A stretch of 59,915 nt of DNA from an uncultured bacterium. Lineage in GTDB: Bacteria > Bacillota_I > Bacilli_A > RFN20 > CAG-826. A program made the translations under genes and the position numbers. This document shows positions 52,889 through 59,915 of this stretch, in pieces. The stretch lies in assembly GCA_949299165.1 (NCBI GenBank), contig CASFZJ010000006.1, positions 1 to 59,915 on the forward strand, written 5' to 3'. The notes beneath the pieces are model-generated. The model ran no database searches. It saw only the letters and a list, made by a program, of their open reading frames with translations, and was not told the origin of the DNA. The stretch's first letter is position 1; every line of letters begins with the position of its first letter.

Positions 52889-53372
52889 TTAATATTCAAC
52901 TCTAATTGAGACTTTTGTGCCATCGCTACTTTCAACGTTTACGAGTTCGCCAATTACGCCTTGTTTTACAAGATCAAATATCTTTTCAAAATCAATTCCT
53001 TCTAAAGCATCTTCTTCATCTTTTAAGCCAAGTTTTAAATATGTGCATAACACTGCTTCACCAAGTGCCAAAGGAAAATTGATTTTTTACTTTATCGCCA
53101 TCTCCATCTACAACTATCTTTAAAATAGCTTTTTTATAATCATAATCCTGCAAAACTTCGGTTTTTTCCTTTTCTTTTCCAAGTAATTCTTCTACACTTA
53201 CTCCTAAAATATCTGCAAGATTTAATAAGATATTTATATCAGGAGAAGATAAATTGTTTTCCCATTTTGAAATGCCTTGAGGAGTTATACCTATTTTTTC
53301 TGCTACTTCTTCTTGAGTAAGATTACGTTCTTTTCTTAAACGTTGTAATCTTTGACCAAATGTTTCTTTCAT
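52889..53372 (-). pseudogene. XRE regulator, copy 2, frameshifted
   Basis: The N-terminal 95 or so codons (53372 down to about 53088) match copy 1. A run of six A on the coding strand (53088-53083) where five are needed shifts the frame, and the rest continues in another frame to 52889 (ALGEAVLCTYLKLGLKDEED...). The frame as read ends NQFSFGTW. It may be a real lesion, a slippage site or a sequencing error; the intact HTH could still be made. Confidence 0.8.
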
Positions 53373-53382
53373 TTTTTGGTCC

Positions 53383-53848
53383 TCCTGATTTTATCTTAGA
53401 TTAAATCTTAAATTTTCCTATAATCTATAAGTTGAAATTGATGTTAATTATTCAACTATTAGTTGAATTTGTGGTTGAGTTAAAGGTTTTGCAACTGTTA
53501 CATGCCTTATTTGCTTTTTAAATACAAATTTAATTATCTTTACATAACTTGTGTTCAATATCGTTTATAAGATTTTTTATTACAAATGTTATATATATTT
53601 TAAACTATTTCATAAATCGATGTTAGACTTCTGTTTCTTGCACATATTAAAAATTCTAAAAGACCTTAAATATAGCTTATGTAAAAAAATCTTATAAAAT
53701 ATATTTTTTACTTAAATCGATTTAAGTAAAATTGATTTAAGTAAAAATCATTAAAAACTAAAAAAGAAAATGAAAATTTTAATTTCCAGAAAAATACGAT
53801 AATAATCGAACTTTTTACATTCAATAAATAATTTATCAAAATTTTCTT
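53383..53848. other. Intergenic region upstream of XRE copy 2
   Basis: Contains the copy-2 promoter and TCAAC/GTTGA operator repeats (about 53451-53480). Beyond about 53490 it is very AT-rich, with ATTTAAGTAAAA-type repeats near 53710-53745. No gene seen. Confidence 0.5.
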
Positions 53849-53926
53849 AAATTTTTTTAACTTTTTTCAAGTTGATATCCTTCGTATTAAATGAGGAGGT
53901 ATAAATTTATGATCTTTGAAAGTTAA
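53849..53926 (+). promoter_or_regulatory. Conserved leader block, copy C, with 5-codon ORF
   Basis: T-rich tract, TTGATATCC, GTATTAAATGA, GAGGAGG and the short ORF ATG-ATC-TTT-GAA-AGT-TAA (53909-53926). It is followed by paired segments GAGAAG/CTTCTC, CTTACT/AGTAAG and the palindrome AACGGTACCGTT before the peptide gene. Confidence 0.6.
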
Positions 53927-54040
53927 GTGTGAGAAGAAACACCGGAAAAAACTTCTTACTTCTCGGAGTAAGTAAAGTTGCTAAACGGTACCGTTCCTAA
54001 ATACTTATTTCGCGAGTAGGTAAGAAAGGAGGTATGCCTT

Positions 54041-54124
54041 ATGATTTACGAGATTTTGTTAGTCATCGCACTAATATTTTTAATCAAAGAATTAAAAAAC
54101 GATGATCGCAAAGATCATCGATAA
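54041..54124 (+). CDS. 27-residue single-TM peptide, type I toxin-like
   Basis: The peptide is MIYEILLVIALIFLI followed by KELKNDDRKDHR, the same layout as the peptide at 50327 and as Fst/TxpA-type toxins. Ribosome site AAAGGAGG. As in the other module the last codons encode a perfect stem (CGATGATC/GATCATCG) that is a minus-strand terminator with six T. Toxicity is inferred from layout only. Confidence 0.65.
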   Translation: MIYEILLVIALIFLIKELKNDDRKDHR

Positions 54125-54128
54125 ACCC
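54094..54128 (-). ncRNA. Putative antisense RNA over the second peptide 3' end
   Basis: A minus promoter TTGCTA (54163-54158), 17 bp, TATTAT (54140-54135) would start near 54128 and end at the hairpin 54120-54100 plus T run. Its position is the same as in the module at 50376. Confidence 0.4.
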
Positions 54129-54373
54129 AATATCATAATAGCGCGCTAGAGGTTAAATAGCAACTATTGTTGTCAAAGACAAGACACCAATTAAATCATA
54201 AAAAACTTGAGGTATATTCATAAAAAACTCGAGTAATAACGAATTTCTTATAAATTAAGTCAGAAAATCTAGATATGAATATGCCTTTGACTTTTAAAAC
54301 TTCCAATTATCAATCAAGTTTAATTTATCAAGAAAATTGAGGTACTACTTGTTTAAAAGTTTTTGTTGTACTG
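54125..54373. other. Non-coding stretch after the second peptide module
   Basis: Contains the antisense promoter and several A/T-rich stems, with no gene visible. It differs from the 135-bp element seen after the other module. Confidence 0.4.
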
Positions 54374-54517
54374 ATTAATAATTTAGTTATCAATGTAGGT
54401 TGGCCGGCAGCCAAATATAAGCTCGTTTGAGAACACTTGCTGCCCGACTCGGTCGAGGTAGGTTCTATGATTCGAGAAACTTCAAAAGAGCACTTGGACA
54501 GAGAAGTTACTCTATAA
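54374..54517 (+). pseudogene. Second TnpB-like C-terminal remnant
   Basis: The frame INNLVINVGWPAAKYKLV, a TGA, then EHLLPDSVEVGSM matches the remnant at 31251 at both nucleotide (TATCAAT..TAG..TGGCCGGC) and protein level. One in-frame stop is present and no upstream TnpB part remains. Confidence 0.35.
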
Positions 54518-54540
54518 CACTTTAAAGACAATTTTATTCA

Positions 54541-55329
54541 TCAAGAATAAATTTTGACTTCCGATCTTAATTTATTCTTCTTATTAACGTATAAAACTTT
54601 AAGGAAGATAAATTTCCCTTTAGATTTAACGGAAATTCGATCATTTTCTTTCACATTATATGTTAAAGAATGAATTGTATTTCCATTTATAAAAACAAAT
54701 TCTTTTTCGATAAGCTCTTGTGCCTCATTTCTTGATAAATTAAAAACTTCTTTAATAATTGTGTCTATTCTTAACGATGAAGAATAAATCTCTTTAATCT
54801 CAAAATGAGGTTTAATTGTAATTTCATTTTTATCTACTTCTTCTATTAAAATATCAGTGTGTTTAATCTTAGGTAAATTATCAATAATGAATTCTTTAAC
54901 TGAAGAAATAATAAAAATTATTCCTTCATCTTTCTTGTCGTGATTAATAATGATGTCGCCTATTGTGTCTCTTTTTATTCCAATGTTCATTAAAGCACCA
55001 AGCACATCACGATGCGACAAAGTATCACTATATTTCGAATTTTTAGCTTTAAAATATAAAGAAGTTATATAAGAGTTTTCATATTCTTTTAAAATTTCTT
55101 CATCTAAAAACTTAGGTTTAATAAGCAAAACTTTTCGATCACTATCGTTAAAATCAGAAAAAACAAAGTCTAATTCATCTTTATTATCTTTCATTAATTG
55201 CTGGCACTCTTTTAAAAATAAAGCTTGTTCACTTAAAGATAAAAAGGTAGTTGAAGTTATATAACTAAACCTTTTAGCTTGTTCAACTAAATCTTTAATA
55301 TGTGCAATTAAATAACTCTTTTCTTCCAT
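54541..55329 (-). CDS. YlmH-like RNA-binding S4-domain protein
   Basis: The 262-residue protein has the YlmH arrangement: an N-terminal alpha/beta domain, a middle domain with SHRDVLGALMNIGIKRDTIGDI, and a C-terminal S4 domain SSLRIDTIIKEVFNLSRNEA...VFINGNTI. YlmH binds RNA/ribosomes and lies near ftsZ in many Firmicutes; here it stands alone. Length is normal. The ribosome site is weak. Confidence 0.85.
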   Translation of the reverse strand: MEEKSYLIAHIKDLVEQAKRFSYITSTTFLSLSEQALFLKECQQLMKDNKDELDFVFSDFNDSDRKVLLIKPKFLDEEILKEYENSYITSLYFKAKNSKYSDTLSHRDVLGALMNIGIKRDTIGDIIINHDKKDEGIIFIISSVKEFIIDNLPKIKHTDILIEEVDKNEITIKPHFEIKEIYSSSLRIDTIIKEVFNLSRNEAQELIEKEFVFINGNTIHSLTYNVKENDRISVKSKGKFIFLKVLYVNKKNKLRSEVKIYS

Positions 55330-55467
55330 AACGAAATATATTTTATAGGTTTTCTCCTTCTCTTAATAACAAATTGTTAAGAAATTATTAAAGATATTTA
55401 AGTTTTAATTAAATAACTTGTTAATTTTTAATCTTGTTTGATAATTTTAGTTGTGAGGTAAAAACAA

Positions 55468-57357
55468 ATGAAACAAGAATTTAATACTAAAGTAAGAATA
55501 GAAGATGATTTATATTCTTACGTTAATGGGAAATGGATTGAAAAAGCCAAAATCCCAGATGATAAACCATCAGTTGGTGGATTTATCACTTTAAGCGATG
55601 AAGTTGAAAAAACAATGATCAAAGAGCTTAAATCTCTTTCTAAAAAGGAAGTAAAAGATGAACTTTTACATCGTGCCATATCTTTTTATAAAAAGGTAAT
55701 CGATGAAGAAGATAGAATTAAAGGTATTTCCTTTTTAAAAGAAAAAGTAAGTTATCTTGATAATATTAAAAGCGAATCTGATTTAATTCTTTCTTTATAT
55801 TATCTATATGATAATAACTACTACTTACCATTTAATATGGGAGTCACAGAAGACATGAAAGATGCTACAAAATACTCTCTTGTTTTGACGTCTTTAGATA
55901 TCATTCTTCCAGATACTACAATATATGGCACAGAGCAAGGAAACGCTTTACTTGAAGTATATAAAACTATGGCGCAAGAAGTTTTAGAAAAACTTGAAGT
56001 TACTGACGCTCAAGACATTATCTTAAAAGCATTATCTTTTGATGCGCGTTTATCAAAAATAGTTAAATCTCAAGAAGAATGGTCAGATTATATTAAATGT
56101 TATAATCCATATGATGTTGAAGATGTAAATTCACTTTTAGGATTTGATATTAAACCACTAATTCTCTCCCGTTTTGGAAAAATCCCTGCAAAACTTATAG
56201 TTTTTGACCCAAAATTCTTTGAAAATTATAAAGAACTCATGTCAGGAAATCTTGAAGAATATCTAGCGCGGAGCAAACTGAAACTCTATCTTTCTGGCGC
56301 AAGTTATCTCTCAGAAGAATTTAGAAATATTTCTGGAATTTATTCTCGTGCACTTAATGGCACAAAAGAGATGACCAGTTTAGATAAATATGCATATCGC
56401 TTAACAAATAGATATTTTGATGAAATTCTTGGTGTTTATTATGGCAAGAAATATTTTGGCGAAGAAGCTAAAAAAGACGTCATTGAACTAGTTAAAAACT
56501 TAATCACTACATATAAAGAAAGATTAAGCGCCAATACATGGTTATCAAAAGATACCATCAAAAAAGCTATATTAAAACTTGATACGATGGGAATAAAAAT
56601 TGGCTATCCTGATAAGATACAAGATAAATATTACACTCTTGTATTTTCCGAAAACGCAAGTTTAGTTGAAATCATCGATACTTTAGATAAATTAAGAGGT
56701 ACATATAGCGATTCACTTCTTTATAAAACAGTTGACCACTCTGTTTGGATAATGAGTGGGAACACTGTTAATGCTTGTTATAATCCTTCTTTTAACGATA
56801 TTACTTTCCCTGCTGCAATATTATCTGCTCCATTTTATTCAATAAAACAAAGTGTTGAAGAAAATTATGGTGGAATTGGTTGCGTAATTGGACATGAAAT
56901 TTCTCATGCATTTGATAATAATGGTGCTCAAATGGATGAAAAAGGAAATATCTCTAATTGGTGGACTGAAGAAGACTATGCTCATTTTAAAGAGAAAACC
57001 GAAGAAATGATTAAAGAATTTGATGGACTTGAATTAATTGGCGAAAAAGTAAATGGACGTTTAACAGTTAGTGAAAATATCGCTGATAATGGAGGCGTTA
57101 CATCATCTCTTGCTTCTTTAAAAAGAGTTAAACCAGATGCTGATCTTAAAAAATTCTTCATTAACTACGCCAGAATTTGGTGTCAAAAGGCGCGACCAGA
57201 ATATACTAAACTTTTGTTAACAGTTGATGTTCATGGTCCATGTTATTATCGAGCAAATATGCAAGTTAGAAATTTTGAAGAATTCCATAAAGCATTCAAT
57301 ATCAAAGAAACAGATAAGATGTATTTAGCGCCTGAAAAGCGTGTAATTATTTGGTAA
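55468..57357 (+). CDS. pepO: M13-family zinc endopeptidase (PepO-like)
   Basis: The 629-residue peptidase has the neprilysin-type zinc site VIGHEISHAF, the downstream ENIADNGG with the third ligand Glu, and the NACYNPSFNDITFPAAIL substrate-binding segment. No signal peptide, so a cytoplasmic oligopeptidase as in lactobacilli. Promoter TTGTTA (55418-55423), 16 bp, GATAAT (55440-55445); ribosome site GAGG. It ends in a clear terminator. Confidence 0.95.
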   Translation: MKQEFNTKVRIEDDLYSYVNGKWIEKAKIPDDKPSVGGFITLSDEVEKTMIKELKSLSKKEVKDELLHRAISFYKKVIDEEDRIKGISFLKEKVSYLDNIKSESDLILSLYYLYDNNYYLPFNMGVTEDMKDATKYSLVLTSLDIILPDTTIYGTEQGNALLEVYKTMAQEVLEKLEVTDAQDIILKALSFDARLSKIVKSQEEWSDYIKCYNPYDVEDVNSLLGFDIKPLILSRFGKIPAKLIVFDPKFFENYKELMSGNLEEYLARSKLKLYLSGASYLSEEFRNISGIYSRALNGTKEMTSLDKYAYRLTNRYFDEILGVYYGKKYFGEEAKKDVIELVKNLITTYKERLSANTWLSKDTIKKAILKLDTMGIKIGYPDKIQDKYYTLVFSENASLVEIIDTLDKLRGTYSDSLLYKTVDHSVWIMSGNTVNACYNPSFNDITFPAAILSAPFYSIKQSVEENYGGIGCVIGHEISHAFDNNGAQMDEKGNISNWWTEEDYAHFKEKTEEMIKEFDGLELIGEKVNGRLTVSENIADNGGVTSSLASLKRVKPDADLKKFFINYARIWCQKARPEYTKLLLTVDVHGPCYYRANMQVRNFEEFHKAFNIKETDKMYLAPEKRVIIW

Positions 57358-57381
57358 TAAACAAGATAAATGTAGTATTTT

Positions 57382-57412
57382 GACAGCAGTTTTGAAAAAA
57401 CTGCTGTTTTTT
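57382..57412 (+). terminator. Terminator of the M13 peptidase gene
   Basis: ACAGCAGTTTT and AAACTGCTGT form a perfect stem around a short A-rich loop, followed by TTTTTT, 25 nt after the stop codon. Confidence 0.9.
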
Positions 57413-57502
57413 AGTGGTGATTTGCAGGGTTTTTGATAAAAATTATAGTAAATTTTAACTTTTTTATTTTTCAGTGAAAACTTTTGCTCAAGTTTTCACG
57501 CA

Positions 57503-58177
57503 TTACTTCTTTTTCGCTAGTTCGTAGCTTCTATCAATTAATATTGCAATTTCTTCAAGAGATAACTCTTGATAAACAAGAGGAATGCTAATCCAACTAT
57601 TCTTATTCATATGATATCCAGGAAGGATATTTTTATTGTCCATCAATCTTTCAATATCACTTTTTTTCATTCTTATATCAATGATTGGAATTAACTAGTC
57701 ACTATTTAAAATTTTTAGTTTATTAGCTTTAACTTTAAGATAAGCTAAATACCACTTTCGATTGTCTTTTCTTCTAATTGCTCCATCTTCTGGAAGATCT
57801 TTCCAAAGATATTCAATTTCATCACCATATTTATCTTTAATGTATTTAAAAATATCTTGTGTTAAATCCTTATAGGTCTTTTCAAAACATTTATCTCTAA
57901 AAGAAAGTAAAACATTAATGTATTCATCTCTAACCTTTAAAGCGTAATCACCAATGCGTCCTTCGTTTAAATATAAGATATATTCTTCATTAAAATCATT
58001 ATCAATGATTTTTGAAGATATATTATCATTTGTAATTTTTATCTTAAGTATAAAAGCGTTATCTAATAATACTTTCGTTAAAAGATAGTCATTGTTTTCT
58101 TTTTTAAAACCAAAAGAAATTAAATTATCTTCCTTTAATCGATATCCTTTAAATAAATCTTCTTCAATCTTATTCAT
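57503..58177 (-). pseudogene. MmcQ/YjbR family gene split by an in-frame amber codon
   Basis: The first 160 codons (58177-57695) contain the MmcQ-like DGAIRRKDNRKWYLAYLKVK. After a TAG the same frame continues for 63 codons with LIPIIDIRM...GYHMNKNSWISIPLVY...LIDRSYELAKKK, the family's C-terminal half. Sense-codon restoration would give a 224-residue protein. Either a nonsense mutation or read-through; no suppressor is seen. The ATG is 6 bp behind TAAAAT with no Shine-Dalgarno site. Confidence 0.8.
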
Positions 58178-58200
58178 ATCATTATTTTAGCAAACTACAT

Positions 58201-58272
58201 AGTGAATGTAGTAAAACTACACACCTACTACACTCAAAACTACATAGGTACTACACTCGAAACTACATTCAC
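58201..58272. promoter_or_regulatory. ACTAC/GTAGT repeat cluster, downstream copy
   Basis: Within 72 bp are GTAGTAAAACTAC (a dyad) and repeats of ACTACAC/ACTACAT, bounded by AGTGAATGTAGT and ACTACATTCACT as inverted ends. It lies in the promoter region of the MmcQ-like gene. The first 30 bp match 59786-59817. Confidence 0.7.
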
Positions 58273-58274
58273 TT

Positions 58275-59738
58275 TTATTCAACATTTACCAGATTGTGGT
58301 TAGTGAAATATTTGGAAAAGCTTTCATCCTGTATAGCAAGTAAATATCCTTCATTAACAAGTCTTTCAATGACGTTTGATCTAAAATATGATGAAGGATT
58401 AATCTTTAACATACTTGCAATTTCTGAAACACTTTTCGCTTTGTTATAGCAAAAAGATAGTATCTTTAAATCATGTTTTCCTTTTAAAGGTTCGCTGGTT
58501 GAAATTGGCGGAAATTCATTATACATGATTAATCCACCTTTATGAGCAAGGTCAGGTAAAGTTAAACTGAAAAATTGATTATTGGCACTTGCAAATGGTG
58601 CATATTTATCACCATATGGTTTATAATCCTCTTCAATCTTGTCAAATCCTGAGCCTCGTTCATCCATGAGCTTTAAAATGTAAAAAGTGTCGCAAATAAC
58701 TTCATTTCTTCTGATTGGTGGAATCGAAGCAAGATTCTTTTCATCTTTCAACCATTTAGAATTTACTAAAGATCCAGGTGAAATTATCTCTAATCGATCC
58801 TTATATAAATTTACTTCAGTTTGAGAACCACTAATAAAATAATTACGATGTGCTAAAGCATTAACAATAGCCTCAACAAGCGATCTTCTTGGATAAGATA
58901 TTAAATCTACTCTACCAATATCTTTTTTAATAAACCCATTAGCCGTACGGCTCTCTACAAAGTTTAAAATCTCCTTGAGTTCCTTTATGAGATTTCCTTT
59001 AATTTCTTGAGTTTTATAGAACTCATTCGCACCTTTACTCACACCTAAAAATTGTGTGCAAACAACTAAGGTTTGATTATTGTTGCAATCATCTTTAAAA
59101 AGCAAAGCACCTTTTGAGAGTTTATTATCAATTGAAATAAAACCTATAGAAACCAAATCTTTTCTTGTTAAAACTCGATTATTTTCTTGGAAAAAGGTTT
59201 CATATAAAGTTTTAAAATCTTCTTCTTTAAAATCAATTTCAGTAAAAGGAACATCATAAGAAATTTGTTCACTATTTAAAACCATATTTCTGATTTCTTC
59301 ATTTGTTGCAATAGAAGTTAAACCAAAATGTCTAACATAGATTGAAGCACTTCCATTAAATTTAAGACTGATCGGTGGGTACATAGTTTTCTTAACATCA
59401 ATCATCAAAATATATCTTGATGGATTATTTTCTACCTTAATTGGTGAAATCATGTATCTAATTGGCGGTTCAACATGTTCTTTGATTTGTCGGTGAATCA
59501 TCAAAGTTAATTTATCAACAGTTGAATGATCAAGAGATAAAATTTGATGTGTTTTATTGTCAACGCCAATATAAAGCCTTCCGCCATTAGTGTTAGCAAA
59601 AGCGACTATTTCTTTTAACCAACTAATTTCAAGTCTTTTTGTAGGATCATTTTTGTTTTCACCTTCGAAAATCATTCCCTTGAATTCGACTTCATAATTT
59701 TCTAAATTAACACCTTCAATCAAATCTTCAATGTACAT
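58275..59738 (-). CDS. AlbA_2 domain ATP-binding transcriptional regulator
   Basis: The 487-residue protein has an N-terminal Schlafen AlbA_2 domain (VEFKGMIFEG, EIVAFANTNGGRLYIGVDN), a middle DUF4325/HATPase_c_4-type region (SLVEAIVNALAHRNY, RLEIISPGSL, DERGSGFDKI) and a C-terminal winged helix (about 425-475). Such proteins are putative DNA-binding regulators. Matching GTAGT/ACTAC dyads lie on both sides, in its own promoter and in that of the MmcQ-like gene, so it probably controls both. Confidence 0.85.
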   Translation of the reverse strand: MYIEDLIEGVNLENYEVEFKGMIFEGENKNDPTKRLEISWLKEIVAFANTNGGRLYIGVDNKTHQILSLDHSTVDKLTLMIHRQIKEHVEPPIRYMISPIKVENNPSRYILMIDVKKTMYPPISLKFNGSASIYVRHFGLTSIATNEEIRNMVLNSEQISYDVPFTEIDFKEEDFKTLYETFFQENNRVLTRKDLVSIGFISIDNKLSKGALLFKDDCNNNQTLVVCTQFLGVSKGANEFYKTQEIKGNLIKELKEILNFVESRTANGFIKKDIGRVDLISYPRRSLVEAIVNALAHRNYFISGSQTEVNLYKDRLEIISPGSLVNSKWLKDEKNLASIPPIRRNEVICDTFYILKLMDERGSGFDKIEEDYKPYGDKYAPFASANNQFFSLTLPDLAHKGGLIMYNEFPPISTSEPLKGKHDLKILSFCYNKAKSVSEIASMLKINPSSYFRSNVIERLVNEGYLLAIQDESFSKYFTNHNLVNVE

Positions 59739-59785
59739 TATTGTAACCTCTTTTAATCTATTATATCCTAAATTTTAAAAATAGT

Positions 59786-59817
59786 GTAGTAAAACTACAC
59801 ACCTACTACACTCAAAA
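59786..59817. promoter_or_regulatory. ACTAC/GTAGT repeat cluster, upstream copy
   Basis: GTAGTAAAACTACACACCTA and the next 12 bp are the same as at 58209. The copy lies just before the -35 position of the AlbA_2 gene, whose TATAAT is about 25 bp upstream of the ATG, so a bound protein would block it. Confidence 0.65.
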
Positions 59818-59915
59818 TACGGCTATCGCAAGAACACTTCCTGTTCGTTATATTCCAAAATATGTCCATAAAAACAAAATTAAGATTAAAAAACTATTGT
59901 TTTTCAGGTCCAAAA
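59818..59915. other. Window end, no assignable gene
   Basis: A plus-strand frame stays open from about 59813 to the end, but it has no start codon or recognisable motif. Nothing further can be said. Confidence 0.3.

Noticed and set aside
54328-54531. 67-codon minus-strand frame
   Set aside because: It lies opposite the TnpB-like remnant, lacks a ribosome site and has no recognisable motif.
59813-59915. Partial plus-strand gene running off the window
   Set aside because: About 34 codons without start, ribosome site or motif; it also begins within the operator repeat.

Overview
The window comes from a low-GC bacterium using the standard genetic code: TGG is Trp, and TGA ends several genes. 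It most resembles an uncultured gut lineage of Bacilli/Firmicutes near the Mollicutes. This rests on base composition, XRE/Nudix/YlmH/PPK gene content, CRE-type operators and a bile-salt-hydrolase-type acylase. It is inference; no rRNA or taxonomic marker is present.

Layout. 0.5-1.5 kb: two tiny peptide genes, one coupled to a 4-TM protein. 1.7-14.7 kb: maltodextrin locus with neopullulanase, malQ-malE-malF-malG-malK from a consensus sigma-A promoter carrying a CRE site, a decayed second malQ and a GH13 amylase. 14.8-26.9 kb: accessory region with DUF1848, an AbiE-like regulator/nucleotidyltransferase pair, an orphan AbiEi antitoxin, an AAA/DUF4143 ATPase beside a 33-bp tandem repeat, a MATE pump, a membrane XRE protein, a RloA/RloB-type pair and a broken methyltransferase. 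27.2-34.4 kb: tRNA-Arg(ACG), SGNH and Nudix hydrolases, lipoprotein, 3-hydroxyacyl-CoA dehydrogenase, ppx and ppk1; phased CTTCACT-type repeats lie upstream of ppk1.

34.8-48.7 kb is the most striking part: one 14-kb, ten-gene, mostly overlapping operon. It encodes a camelysin/TasA-like protein, a SipW-type signal peptidase, a membrane-anchored McrB-like AAA+ ATPase, a DUF2357-like partner without a visible nuclease, a lipoprotein, three secreted proteins and an ABC exporter pair. Four predicted substrates share an A/S-x-Y-(I/L/V)-I motif at the signal-peptide end. The only plausible promoter has nine G residues in its 17-bp spacer, suggesting phase variation. I read this as an undescribed, phase-variable surface-structure assembly system.

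49.8-54.5 kb: an accumulation of small modules. There are two 26-27-residue single-TM peptides resembling type I toxins, each behind a short leader ORF with a convergent antisense promoter, plus a relic of a third. Two copies of an XRE-regulator/small-protein cassette flank a bile-salt-hydrolase-like gene; the second copy is decaying. Two TnpB-like remnants are associated with the same leader block. 54.5-59.9 kb: YlmH-like protein, M13 peptidase, an MmcQ/YjbR gene split by an amber codon, and an AlbA_2-type regulator flanked by GTAGT/ACTAC operator-like repeats.
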